A stretch of DNA of 64,000 nt from Ricinus communis (taxonomy: Eukaryota > Streptophyta > Magnoliopsida > Malpighiales > Euphorbiaceae). The stretch is taken from NCBI RefSeq assembly GCF_019578655.1, contig NC_063261.1, positions 1,364,001 to 1,428,000 of the forward strand, given 5' to 3'. Positions 39,701-50,290 of the stretch are shown piece after piece. The position numbers and the translations under genes are program-made. Each line of letters starts with the position of its first letter. The stretch's first letter is position 1. The notes under the pieces are model-generated. The model worked only from the letters and a program-made list of their open reading frames with translations. It made no database searches and was not told the DNA's origin.

Positions 39701-42651
39701 ATCCCGTAAGAGGAGTATATTTGTCAATATCAGAAAACCACCCCGTAAGAGGGGTCTATGTATCAATATTAGAAGAAAAATACCGTAAGAGGGGTATATC
39801 TTTCAAAATGAGAAACAACCCCAGAAAACTATTTTATTTGTTAATATTAGAAAACAACCCCGTAAGAGGGGTATATTTGTCAATATTAGAAAAAACCCCG
39901 TAAGAGGGGCATATCTTACAAATTGAGAAAACAACCCCAAAAAGTGGTATATTTTTTAATATGAGAAAATAACCCGGTAAGAGGGGTGTATTTATCAATA
40001 TTAGAAGATAACCCCGTAAGAGGGGTATATTTGTCAATATGAGAAAATAACCCTGTAAGAGGGGTATATTTATCAATATTAGAAAGCAACCCGGTAAGAG
40101 CGGTATGTCTTTCAAAATGAGAAACCAACTCTAAAAAATTGGTATAGTTTTTAATATGAGAAAACAACCCGGTAAGAGGGGTATATATGTTAATATTAGA
40201 AAACAACCTCGTAAGATGGGTACATTTGTCAATATTAGAAAATAACCTCGTAAGAGGAGGTATATCTTTCAAAATGAGAAAACAGCCACAATAAAGTGAT
40301 TTATTTTTTAATATGAGAAAACGACCCCGTAAGAGAGGTATATTTGTCAATATGAGAACACAACTCTGTAAGAGGGATATATTTATCAATATTAAAAAAC
40401 AACCCTGTAAGCGGGGTATATTTCTCAATATGAGAAAATAATCCCGTAAGAGGGGTATAATTGTCAATATTAGAAGACAATCCCGTAAGAGGAGTATATC
40501 TTTGAAAATGAGAAAACAACTCCAAAAAAGTGGTATACTTTTTAATATGAGAAAACAACCCGGTAAGAGGGGTATATTTTTCAATTTAGAAAACAACCCC
40601 GTAAGAGGGGTTTATTTTTCAATACTAGAAAACAACCTCGTAAGAGGGGTATTTTTGTTAATATTAGAAAAAAAACCCCGTAAGAGGGGGTATATCTTTC
40701 CAAAATGAGAAAACAACCCAAAAAAAGTGGTATATTTTTTAATATGAGGAAATGACCCCGTAAGAGAGGTATATTTGTCAATATGAGAAAACAACTCCGT
40801 AAGAGGGATATATTTTTCAATATTGTAAAACAACCCCGTAAGAGGGGTATATTTTTCAATATGAGAAAACAACCCCGTAAGAGGGGTATATTTGTCAATA
40901 TTAGAAAATAATCCTGTAAGGGGAGTATATCTTTCAAAATGAGAAAACAAATCCATAAAAGTGGTTTATTTTTTAATAGGAGAAAACAACCTAGTAAGAC
41001 GGGTATATTTGTCAATATTAGAAAACAACCCCGTTAGAGGAGTATATTTGTCAATATTAGAAAAATACTCCGTAAGAGGGGTATATCTTTCAAATTGATA
41101 AAACAATCCCAAAAAGTGGTATATTTTTTAATATTAAAAACAACCCCGTAAGAGGGGTATATCTTTCAAAATAAGAAAACAACCCCAAAAAAGTTGTGTA
41201 TTTGTTAATATTAGAAAACAACCACGCAAGAGTGGTATATTTGTCAATATTAGAAAAACACCCCCGTAAGAGGGGCATATCTTTCAAATTGATAAAACGA
41301 CCCCAAAAAATGGTATATTTTTTAATATGAGAAAACAATCCGGTAAGAGGGTCATATTTGTCAATATTAGAAAACAACCATATAAGAAGGGTATATTTGT
41401 CAATATTAGAAAACAACCCCGTAAGAGGGGTAGATTTGTCAATATGAGAAAACAACCCCGTAAGAGGGGTATATTTTTCAAAATGTGAAAACAACCCCAA
41501 AAAAGTGGTAAATATTTTAATATGAGAAAACTACCCCGTAAGAGAGGTATATTTGTCAATATTAGAAGATAACCCCGTAAGAGAAGTATATTTGTCAATA
41601 TTAGAAAACAACCACGTAAGAGGGGTATATTTGTCAATATTAGATAACAACCCCGTAAGAGGGGTATATCTTTCAATATGAGAAAATAACCCCGTAAGAG
41701 GGGTATATTTGTTAATATTAGAAGAAAACCCCCTAAGAGGGGTATATCTTTCAAAATGAGAAAACAACTCCGTAAGAGGGGTATATTTGTCAATATGAGA
41801 AAACAACCCCGTAAGAGAGGTATATTTGTCAATATGAGAAAACAAACCCGTAAGAGGGGTATTTTTTCAATATTAGAAAACAACCCCGTAAGAATGGTAT
41901 ATCTTTCAAAATGAGAAAACAACCCCAAAAAAGTGGTATATTTTTTAATATGAGAAAATAACCCCGTAAGAGGGGTATATTTGTCAATATGAGAAAATAA
42001 CTCTGTAAGAGGGATATATTTGTTAATATTAAAAAACAACCCCGTAAGAGGGGTATATTTGCCAATATGAGAAAACAACCCCGTTAGAGGGGTATATTTG
42101 TCAATATTAGAAAAGAACCCCGTAAGAGAAGTATATCTTTCAAAATGAGAAAACAACTCCAAAAAAGTAGTATATTTTTTAATATGAGAATACAACCCGG
42201 TAAGAGGGGTATGTATGTCAATATTAGAAAAGAATTCCGTAAGAGGGGTACATTTGTCAATATTAGAAAATAACCTCGTAAGAGAAGGTATATCTTTCAA
42301 AATGAGAAAACAACCCCAATAAAGTGGTATATTTTTTAATATGAGAAAACGACCCCGTAAGAGAAGTATATTTGTCAATATGAGAAAACAACTCTGTAAG
42401 AGAGATATATTTGTTAATATTAAAAAACAACCCCGTAAGAGGGGTATATTTGTCAATATGAGAAAACAACCCCGTAAGAGGGGTATATTTGTCAATATTA
42501 GAAAACAACCCCGTAAGAGGAGTATATCTTTCAAAATGAGAAAACAACTCCAAAAAAGTGGTATATTTTTTAATATGAGAAAACAACCCCGTAAGAGGGG
42601 TATATTTGTCAATATTAGAAAACAACCCCGTAAGAGGGGTATATTCTTCGA

Positions 42652-43015
42652 CCATCTTGCATCGGAATATTTCTTTTCAGATCTCATACTTTTCAGTCCT
42701 TGACTGCTCATCAAACATTTCCTTCAAATGTAAGCTGATAGTCTGAGCATCCATATTCTCATGGTGTCTTTGTGGTTCGAAAGTCATACTTCTTAACATC
42801 ATACAAACAACTTAGTCATCTTCTTCTTGATACTTTTTGTACTCTTAGACCACCTTCTCGGGTGCATCTGCAGTAGGAGACGCAATGGAGGTGTGTCGAA
42901 CATATAAAGCTTCTTTTGTTGTTTGAGAATAATTCTCACATTGCGATGCCAATCAAGGAAGCCCAACAAGCTTGTTGGTGTTAAGGATGCTAGGCAAAGA
43001 TAAATTGCCACTCAT
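42652..43015 (-). pseudogene. Ty1/copia gag N-terminal remnant, truncated by the satellite
   Basis: On the reverse strand a start codon at 43015-43013 opens MSGNLSLPSILNTNKLVG, then after frameshifts FLDWHRNVRIILKQQKK and, further on, HHENMDAQTISLHLKEMF, DEQSRTEKYEI and FRCKMVE. These are hallmark blocks of the plant Ty1/copia gag (UBN2-like) protein that packages element RNA. At least two frameshifts and a TGA (42679-42677) are present. Sequence after KMVE is replaced by satellite, and the frame of the last block runs on into the array. Its 5' leader should lie to the right. Confidence 0.85.
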
Positions 43016-46000
43016 CTTTTCTTACAACCTTCCAATATAAAGATAAACGAATATAAGTTAATTTATATAAGTAACAATAAAAGGTCTTGTAACTAGGTAC
43101 TTATGCTCCCATTATTTTTCGATACAAATTAATAGCTCTCACTATTAGTTCAGATGCTAATAATTTAGCTATCCTAGTGGGCTATAATCCCATCTATTTT
43201 AATATGACCTTGAGTGTGCCCAACAAACCATATTAAAATAAATTAGGTAGACAACGATTTGTTAATTGTATCTCTATACAATTTCTAGGCCAATTAGGCG
43301 ACAACGGTGTTTGTCTAAACATATTTTTTGATGTTCTAAAAATTATATATATTTCACCTAATTCATACCTCTACCTTCATATAATCATGAGTATGCCCAT
43401 TTGAATTATATAAAATAGTTAAGTAAGACCTATCAATTAAAATAAAGAACATGCTTAGGTAATAGGTAACCTTGGGTATGCCCAACAAATTAGCATATGA
43501 ACAAAGCTCTGGTTCCTATTTTAATCATGGAAGGCAACTTAATCATGTCCTTAATATATGACTTAATATTGAATGATGAATTTGTTATTAAGCAGTGATT
43601 AAGACCTCATGCTTTTGGCATGAACATATAAATATCGAATATAAGGGCTTCATACTTTGGCATGATCATGCATATATCATACATCACATATATAATATAA
43701 GCTAAGCATGCTAAACTACTATGAATGATTATGGACTTTTTATACTAGTTATCTCGAGCATCGAAGATAAGTAGATGGTTAAAACCTAGGTATTGCCTTC
43801 ACGATCCAAATCTTGAAGCAATATCCTTTTCATCTCCATTTGGCGCTATATCTCTATCTGGATTACAAAATAAAATTCTATTTAACTATTATAAAACTAC
43901 ATAATCATTACATAAGATTTAGAGAAACCTTGAGTTGCATTCAAGGAGAGTTAGATGAGAACAAATTTATAACCAAAAGAAAATTAGAGAAAGGCAAGGA
44001 ACGCAGTCCTTATTTTAAAAATATGAAATTAAAGCATTCAACCATTCAACACAATCACATTGGTCTTTATAGTCCATAACCATCCATCATATCAAATATA
44101 ATCATATTACATAAAGCATATAAAAGAATCAAGATAGTATAATTTAAGTTATTTGATCATGCAACTAGGATTAAATAGGGTATGGAGAATTAAAATAATT
44201 AATCATATTCAAAAATAAAATTTTCTTTATTTTAGAGTGTAATTTTCGGGCAAAATAAAAATTAGGACATATGTCAACCTTTGACTAAACGAACTTTACT
44301 AATCCTAGTCATACTAGGAAAGCAAGATTTAATCTTAGTTGAAAAAATTTGTAGAGAATTAAAATTAGTTAAATCAGGTTTAATTAATAACTAATTCCCT
44401 TTAAAATATCCTTAATTATAATTTTATGCCTTTTAGGTCACAAAGTTAAACATTAAGACATAAATTCAAACTTATGTCTTATTTAAGACAAACAACCTAG
44501 TCATACTAGGATGCTAAGACATAAGTCCTAGGATAACATAAATTAATTAAATTAAATTTAAAAAATAAAATTTTTCTTATAATTTATGTGATTTTCGGCC
44601 ATGTTTAGAATTTAGTTCAAAAGTCAAACTCTTGTCTTAATCTAGACAACTTCCTAGTTCAACTAATATTCTAAAATTACAAGTTCTTGTCCTAAAGGAT
44701 TAATAGTACTTGTATTAATTAAAATAACCTTTTAGTTGATCTCCTAATCATATTAGGACAAGTAATTATAATACTAAGACAACAAGGATATATCTTAAGA
44801 TAAGGAGTCATATACCAACTAGGATACTTCATCTAGAAATCCCTATAAACAAGGACACTCCTCATTTGACAAGATTTAAAGATCTAACAAGGCCAATTAA
44901 TTACATTAATTCTAGAATTAATTGAGTTCATCAAGATTCACCATAAAGAAAATCAAATTTTCTTTCAAATAATTCAAGATAATCAAGATTCACATGACAA
45001 TCATTAAGAAACAAAACAGCTTTGCAAAGAACATGATCAAGATTTAAATCAACCTTTAAGATTGCTTCAAGAACTCTTCTTATGCATGATCTAGATCTAA
45101 TGTTCTTCATCAAAAGGCCTGCCATTAGATTGAGAATCACACATGTGCCAAATTCCAATAATCAATACCCATACTATGCCCATAACTCATCAAATCAACA
45201 CTTGATTTGTAATGTTGTGTGCATATATGGTGTTCACGATGATCAAACCTTAAATTTTAGAAATCTAAGGGTTCATTATTCATCTTCATATTCATTGCTA
45301 TCCAAAATCAAATCAAATCAAAATCCATACACACATGCACATGCCAAACCCTTAGGATGTGTAGTATGTGCATAATTTTACTTTGATCATCAAGAATCTA
45401 ATTTCCAATTATTTTGAACGAATCTTGAACATCAAATAGTCAATAAAAGTTGCTGTAACAATTACCCATGCATTTATTTCAATTAATTTTCCCATCCAAC
45501 TTTGATTAGAAATTGGGTGTTGTTGATCGCATCAAAGTTGTTTTTAGGCCAGAATTAAAACTTTGAAAAATAAATTTCTTCTCTTGATTTCTGATGTTGA
45601 TTCGGATAGAGAATCAAATAAAGATTTATAAATGCAAATCTTCTAGATTATCTTACACAATTAACTCTTTGGCAAAGCTTAATTCCTTGAAGAAAAAACC
45701 AAGAACACTTCTTCTTCTTCTTCTATATAGCTTTTCTTTTTCAAAAGTTAGGTTACTAGTGAATTCAAAACCATTTTGAATATTGATATATTGATAATGT
45801 AAAATTGCATCTTGGTCCCCGATGTTATTGACAAATTATCATTAACGTATTTATCCACTTATATGTGTCATCACAAACCTTTTGTGATGATGTGTATAAA
45901 AGACCCGCAATATATATATTTAACATTATCAATATGGACTTTAACTTCAGAAGATGCTAGTATTCCTACCCAAGGTATAAGTCAAGTCCTTCACTTTGCC

Positions 46001-47077
46001 TGACTTGATTTTAATGTGTGTGACTTTCTAGGTTCATTATTATTTGACAATGGAAATTTAATATTAAACTCTTTAATATTAATTAAACCAATTTAATCAA
46101 TTAAGAAAATAATTAAATAATTGTCCCTCAATCATTTTCATAAATTATAAGTGACGTCTAGCAATATATTATAATTACCCTAATAATAAAGGCAGTGATC
46201 ATCCATGAACCCATTATTTATGACCACTATGTAATTAAATTCTTCCACTAAATAATATCTCGATCAAGTGAGGATCATGGAACAGACAAATACACGAACT
46301 TGATTTTATGACCAAATCCATGATACATCTCGACTAAATATGATTAATGCAAAAAGCCTTTTTTCCATTAATCATAATTACCTCGGCCAAGGAATTTCGA
46401 GTCAAGATGTTACCGGATTACATAGGAAATTCTCCTTGTTTACTCAAGACGATGGATTCCTTGTTGATGAACACCCACCTCCATGCATATGCAACTAGAG
46501 CCACTATCTACAAGTACCCATTCTTATTATGAACAGATACTTATAGCATAAGCAAATTCCAATTACATATTCATGAGATGACTTTGTCATCTCAGGTCTG
46601 AGGATTAGTTACACCATCACAACTTAAGAATAAATCAATGACTGAAGTAAATTATCCATGTGATTTATTATTTCTGCAAGTCCTGTTCAGTCCACTTGTC
46701 TCATAAGTGAACCATAATGATTAACTTCATAACTTATACTAAATGGCATGAGACTCACCATCCTATATATATTAGTATTTCATATTAATCATAGGGTTAA
46801 ACACATTATGTTGGTCTTCCGGATTAAAGATGTCCAATATTTAATCCTACAACCAAGAACTATTATATAATATTTATTCTAAATATCATCCATCACTTAA
46901 ATTCTCAACTCTTAAGAATGAAGTCCTTAATAAATATTATTGGACTCATTCAATAGTTATATTACTACAAAAATGAATGAAAGACAACTGCCATAAATAA
47001 AAAGCTATTCATTACATAATAATATCACAATCTATGAACTAAAAAGTAAAAAGTCCAATTGGTTTTTATGACATACA
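43016..47077 (-). mobile_element. Ty1/copia LTR and leader DNA (left boundary unresolved)
   Basis: This AT-rich stretch has no supported gene. Its right end, TATGACATACA at 47077, lies directly beside a reverse-strand polypurine tract, so on the reverse strand an LTR starts TGTATGTCATAAAAACC there and runs leftwards. Its left end lies closer to the gag start at 43015, but I could not find a convincing tRNA-Met primer site, so the LTR/leader border is not fixed and part may be unrelated DNA. GTATGCCCA-type motifs (TGTGCCCAAC near 43217, TATGCCCATT near 43390, TATGCCCAAC near 43476) form a loose repeat. ORFs at 43813-44079 and 45082-45375 have no recognisable domain. Confidence 0.55.
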
Positions 47078-47094
47078 TCTAATAATCTCCCACT
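47078..47094 (-). other. Ty1/copia polypurine tract
   Basis: The reverse strand reads AGTGGGAGATTATTAGA immediately before the LTR start. AGTGGGAGATT is the familiar plus-strand priming tract of many plant copia elements. It lies just downstream of the RNase H end, as expected. Confidence 0.8.
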
Positions 47095-47098
47095 AGTA

Positions 47099-47290
47099 CT
47101 AAAGCCACTCGAGACAGTATTTGAAACCCATCTTCTCAAGATGGCGATCCAATTGTATTTGTGTCATAACTTTGGTAAAGGGATCACATACATTATTTTC
47201 TGATTCTATTCTTTGCATGGCTATATCGCCTCTACCAACGATTTCACGTATGATATGGAAGCTGTGGACGGTGGGTTCGAGCATACACCC
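47099..47290 (-). pseudogene. Ty1/copia RNase H C-terminal end
   Basis: The reverse-strand product contains FHIIREIVGRGDIAMQ, then ENNVCDPFTKVMT and HLEKMGFKY, the terminal blocks of copia pol (normally HxIRE, then ADPFTK, then H-E-x-G). Only about 60 codons are left. The RT and the N-terminal RNase H are missing, and nothing recognisable follows to the right before the solo LTR at 47641. The polypurine tract follows within ten bases. Confidence 0.85.
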
Positions 47291-47635
47291 AAGTGCTTTT
47301 AGCGAATAAGGACCCGGGTAATCACCAGGACGCTTTTACTAATGAGTGACTTTTCCTCAGGTTCTATAAGGATGCTTAAGCCATAAAGTCCAGAGATGAA
47401 TCCGAAAGCCAACCTCTTTATTTGTGTATATTAGTCTTTAAATTTATTGTTTAACAAAATATTCCCTGTAAATGCAAGCATTTTATACACAGGCATGTCA
47501 AAACATTATATAATACACTTAAGTCAAGCCTATTTTATTCAAGCCCAACCCTTATTTAAAGTTATTAATCTAATTCACTAACTAATTATGCATGAGGCCC
47601 ACCTATTCTAGCCCAATTAAATGTTATGCTCTTTG
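47291..47635. other. Unassigned AT-rich spacer
   Basis: No domain or repeat is recognised. It probably belongs to the copia remnant interrupted by the solo LTR to the right, but nothing in it confirms this. Confidence 0.4.
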
Positions 47636-47640
47636 GATTC

Positions 47641-49125
47641 TGATATTCTATTTATGTAGCTACAATCTAAGGCAGTGAACCTATCGATGCAGTCTAGCAC
47701 TAATGGCGAGTATCAAGGTCGTATTCCTCGGGAAAGTGAAAGCCTAGAGTTACTGCTTTGTTCTCTGTTATATTAGCCTAAAATGAATGATGAATAATTT
47801 TTAAATTTAATAATAACTACAAGCTGAGTTCTAAGTGAGATGCAGGAATGAATGGATAAATGAAACAACCAAGACAAGCAAGCAAACCCAAAGGGAACCT
47901 AAACTAGTTGGCAATTAAACAAAAGATAACAGATTGATAAGTCCAATTACGCTACCCGTTGACGAATTCTTAACTGAATTCGGTTTCTCTCTCAAGATAA
48001 CCGAATTCCTAAACTTAAGAACCTAAAGTTGGAATCTCTTCCTAACGATTGATCCTTAAATTAGCATTAAGCTTTAATCCGCCTTTATTAAACTTTGTTA
48101 CTTCTTAATCCGGCTAGTTAATTATCCTTATCTCTAAGTGATTATTAACCAGTTCTTGCTATTCAAATTTTCAACTGCCAAATGAACTTCTCAATCACAT
48201 AAAGCAATCTAAACACCACAATTCAGAACGTCTCATGAATAATGCATTATCTTATTAATACTAAAAGCAAGAAGGATACAAAACTAAACTCAAACAATCC
48301 AATAATTTAATACTAACCCAACATAGTAAAGAAATCCCAATGGATTAAATCAATCTAACTACACATGTTCATGTTTAAAACAACTAGGAAATCAATTACA
48401 ATGAAAGAATAACAAAAATGAAACATATACACCCTTTTTCTCTCGAATTGGATGAACAACTCTAAGTCTGAATCTGCACTACAATTGATCTCCCCAATTG
48501 CCTCCCGATTCGATCTACTACCATTTTGCACTCGGAACCTTGCGATTCTGGGATTCTCCCTCTCTGCAACTCTCTCCCAAACTCATTACTCTGCAAAAAC
48601 CGAACTAGCCGCCAAATCTCTCTCTCCCCTTACTCCTTGCTAACCCCAGCACAAGAAATCATTTTCCTTATATAATTGTCCCAACACGGCCGTGGTCAAG
48701 GCCGTGCTGGTCAGCACAGCCGAAGTCTAGGCTGTGCTGAACCTTCAGATCTTGCAAATTAGGTCTTTTTCCTAGTCGTGCCCTCGCCGGTGCTGAGCCA
48801 CCACGGGCAGTGCTGGAGGCCATGATAGCCTCCGAAACCGTGCCAAAACACCACATTTGAGGATCAAAGGCTAATGAGTTGAGCACGGCCATAGTCCAGG
48901 CCATGCTCAATGTTTGAAATGCGAGCCCTTATCCAATTTTGATGAATTCCCATCCGTTTTCGCATGTATTGATCTAAAATTGCTCAAACATTGATGATAA
49001 ACCTATAAATTCTCCTAAAATGCAAAAGAACACAAAACACAGGTGATCTTGGAATAAAAGCATAATAATTGCTAAAAGAATACACAATAATATGTAAGCA
49101 AATATGTGTAAGATTATGCACATCA
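47641..49125 (-). mobile_element. Solo LTR (Athila-like family), reverse orientation, with 5-bp target duplication
   Basis: The 1485-bp element reads TGATATTCTA...GCACATCA on the plus strand and is flanked by perfect GATTC repeats at 47636-47640 and 49126-49130. It is a close relative of the LTR at 10475-11948 in sequence and orientation, and shows the reversed CACGGCCGTG palindrome region (about 48683-48905). A reverse-strand TATA-like segment lies near 48670. ORFs at 48452-48643 and 48668-48910 are LTR-internal and not genes. The intact target repeat shows a simple insertion followed by LTR-LTR recombination. Confidence 0.93.
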
Positions 49126-49130
49126 GATTC

Positions 49131-50100
49131 CACATTTAAGCTTACTGGAGTACTTATTATGAGAATGCCTGTTCATTGTGATTTCAGCCCTAATTAAGTT
49201 CAAAACCTAACTAAACATGTCAAGGCCATTAGTCTTTGAATTTTAAAGCTTAGGCCCAAGTAAAGTGGATTAACTTATTAGACTATCAAATTCATATTAG
49301 ATCTATTTTCAACCCTAAGTCTAGGTGGCCCATTTTTATTAATTAATCATAGGATCAAGTATTGGGTTAACATGAAATAAATAATAAAATAATAATAAAG
49401 GAAATAAAGCATGAAAAGAAACCCTAGCTATTACAACCCACCTACAACAATGATTACAGAACTAGAAAGGCCTAAAACTGAGCAGGGGCTAATAATACAT
49501 TAAGAACTCCCAAAAAAGCAAAAAAATATGGGGCCGATTATAAGAGTACATATCCTATGAGAAGGCTTGCAATAGTCTTTATTGATATAACTATGTCTCA
49601 CAAAGTTTAGTTTCATCATCTTTTGAAACTTTATCAATTTGAGTAATTGCAAGTTATAAACATTCTAATGATGATCCAAGTATTCCATATCATGATCTAA
49701 TGTTGATATGATATTTTATCATAACTCTTCCTAAAACAAGCATGCATCCTATATATCGATTAAGAATTCGGTATATATGTCTTTCTCAAAGACAACTTGA
49801 TTATAATATTGATTTCATAATATTTATAAGTTACATAACTTATTTTTGTTAATATCAATAATATAATCATTATGCCTATCTAGGATTGCTTTAATTCTCT
49901 CACAATTGGATCTTTGGTTTTCTTACTTTCATACAACCTTTCGTATGATATTCTAGAAACATAAATCATTTAAATAAATAACAATTGCCAAATATTATTA
50001 AATAAAATAATAATAAACAATTATTCTAGAAAAAGAATTAATAATAATTATTAAATTCTAAATAAGAAAAATAAAACTAATAACTAAACTAAATGACAAT
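49131..50100. other. AT-rich sequence without recognised feature
   Basis: No ORF, domain or clear repeat is visible. It lies between copia remnants of the same orientation and may be decayed copia pol, but I cannot support that from translation. Confidence 0.4.
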
Positions 50101-50104
50101 AATT

Positions 50105-50290
50105 GCTTTCAGGCTAGTCTATTCCTTCTTTTCAGAATTAGAAGCTTGTTCTTGCTTCTTATCCTTCAAAGCAACAAGATAAGCCTTGCAGTTCATTCTC
50201 TAATGTCCTTCCTTCCCATAATGGTGATATTTTCCTTTATCTTTATTGATACCTCCAATAGCCTTTAAGGCTTTCTTAGGCTTATGCATG
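50105..50290 (-). pseudogene. Ty1/copia gag zinc-knuckle remnant
   Basis: The reverse-strand translation reads KDKGKYHHYGKEGH, stop, RMNCKAYLVALKDKKQ. This is the copia gag zinc knuckle (C-x2-C-x4-H-x4-C) with both first cysteines changed to tyrosine and a stop (TAG) at the usual Trp after the His. The upstream gag is missing because a Tat-type LTR abuts at about 50291. It may belong to the same decayed element as the RNase H end at 47099-47290. Confidence 0.75.

Larger units (their letters stand above)
20770..42651. repeat. 39-bp satellite array, block 3
   Basis: About 21.9 kb of the same 39-bp family, the longest uninterrupted part. C-type monomers sampled near the right end lie at 41931, 42165, 42322 and 42556, spacings of 234, 157 and 234, that is 6, 4 and 6 monomers (one with a single extra base). 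This shows a variable higher-order unit. The right edge lies in mid-monomer, where GGGGTATATT runs into copia gag sequence. The reverse-strand ORF of 1042 codons (35260-38388) and others are made only of 13-residue repeats and switch between two open frames through indels. They are not annotated as genes. Confidence 0.97.

Noticed and set aside
6792..42651. A CRISPR array (regular short repeats with palindromic core)
   Set aside because: The units are contiguous 39-mers with no unique spacers, and the surrounding DNA is that of a plant nuclear genome with LTR retrotransposons.
6792..42651. G-quadruplex potential from the GGGG runs
   Set aside because: G runs are 39 bases apart on a strand, too far for a canonical intramolecular quadruplex.
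41284..42714. A 476-residue ORF starting in gag-derived DNA and entering the satellite
   Set aside because: Its first residues are not in the gag frame, so it is not a gag protein. The in-frame gag junction is a different frame and is reported separately.
43501..43525. A copia primer binding site at AAAGCTCTGGTTCC
   Set aside because: It shares only GCTCTG with the expected complement of tRNA-Met and lies about 500 bases from the gag start, farther than usual.
45082..45375. A 97-residue ORF and other small ORFs between 43800 and 46600
   Set aside because: AT-rich, no domain, and inside LTR or leader DNA.
48452..48910. Two small ORFs in the right-hand solo LTR
   Set aside because: They lie inside a delimited LTR with target duplications and have no recognisable product.
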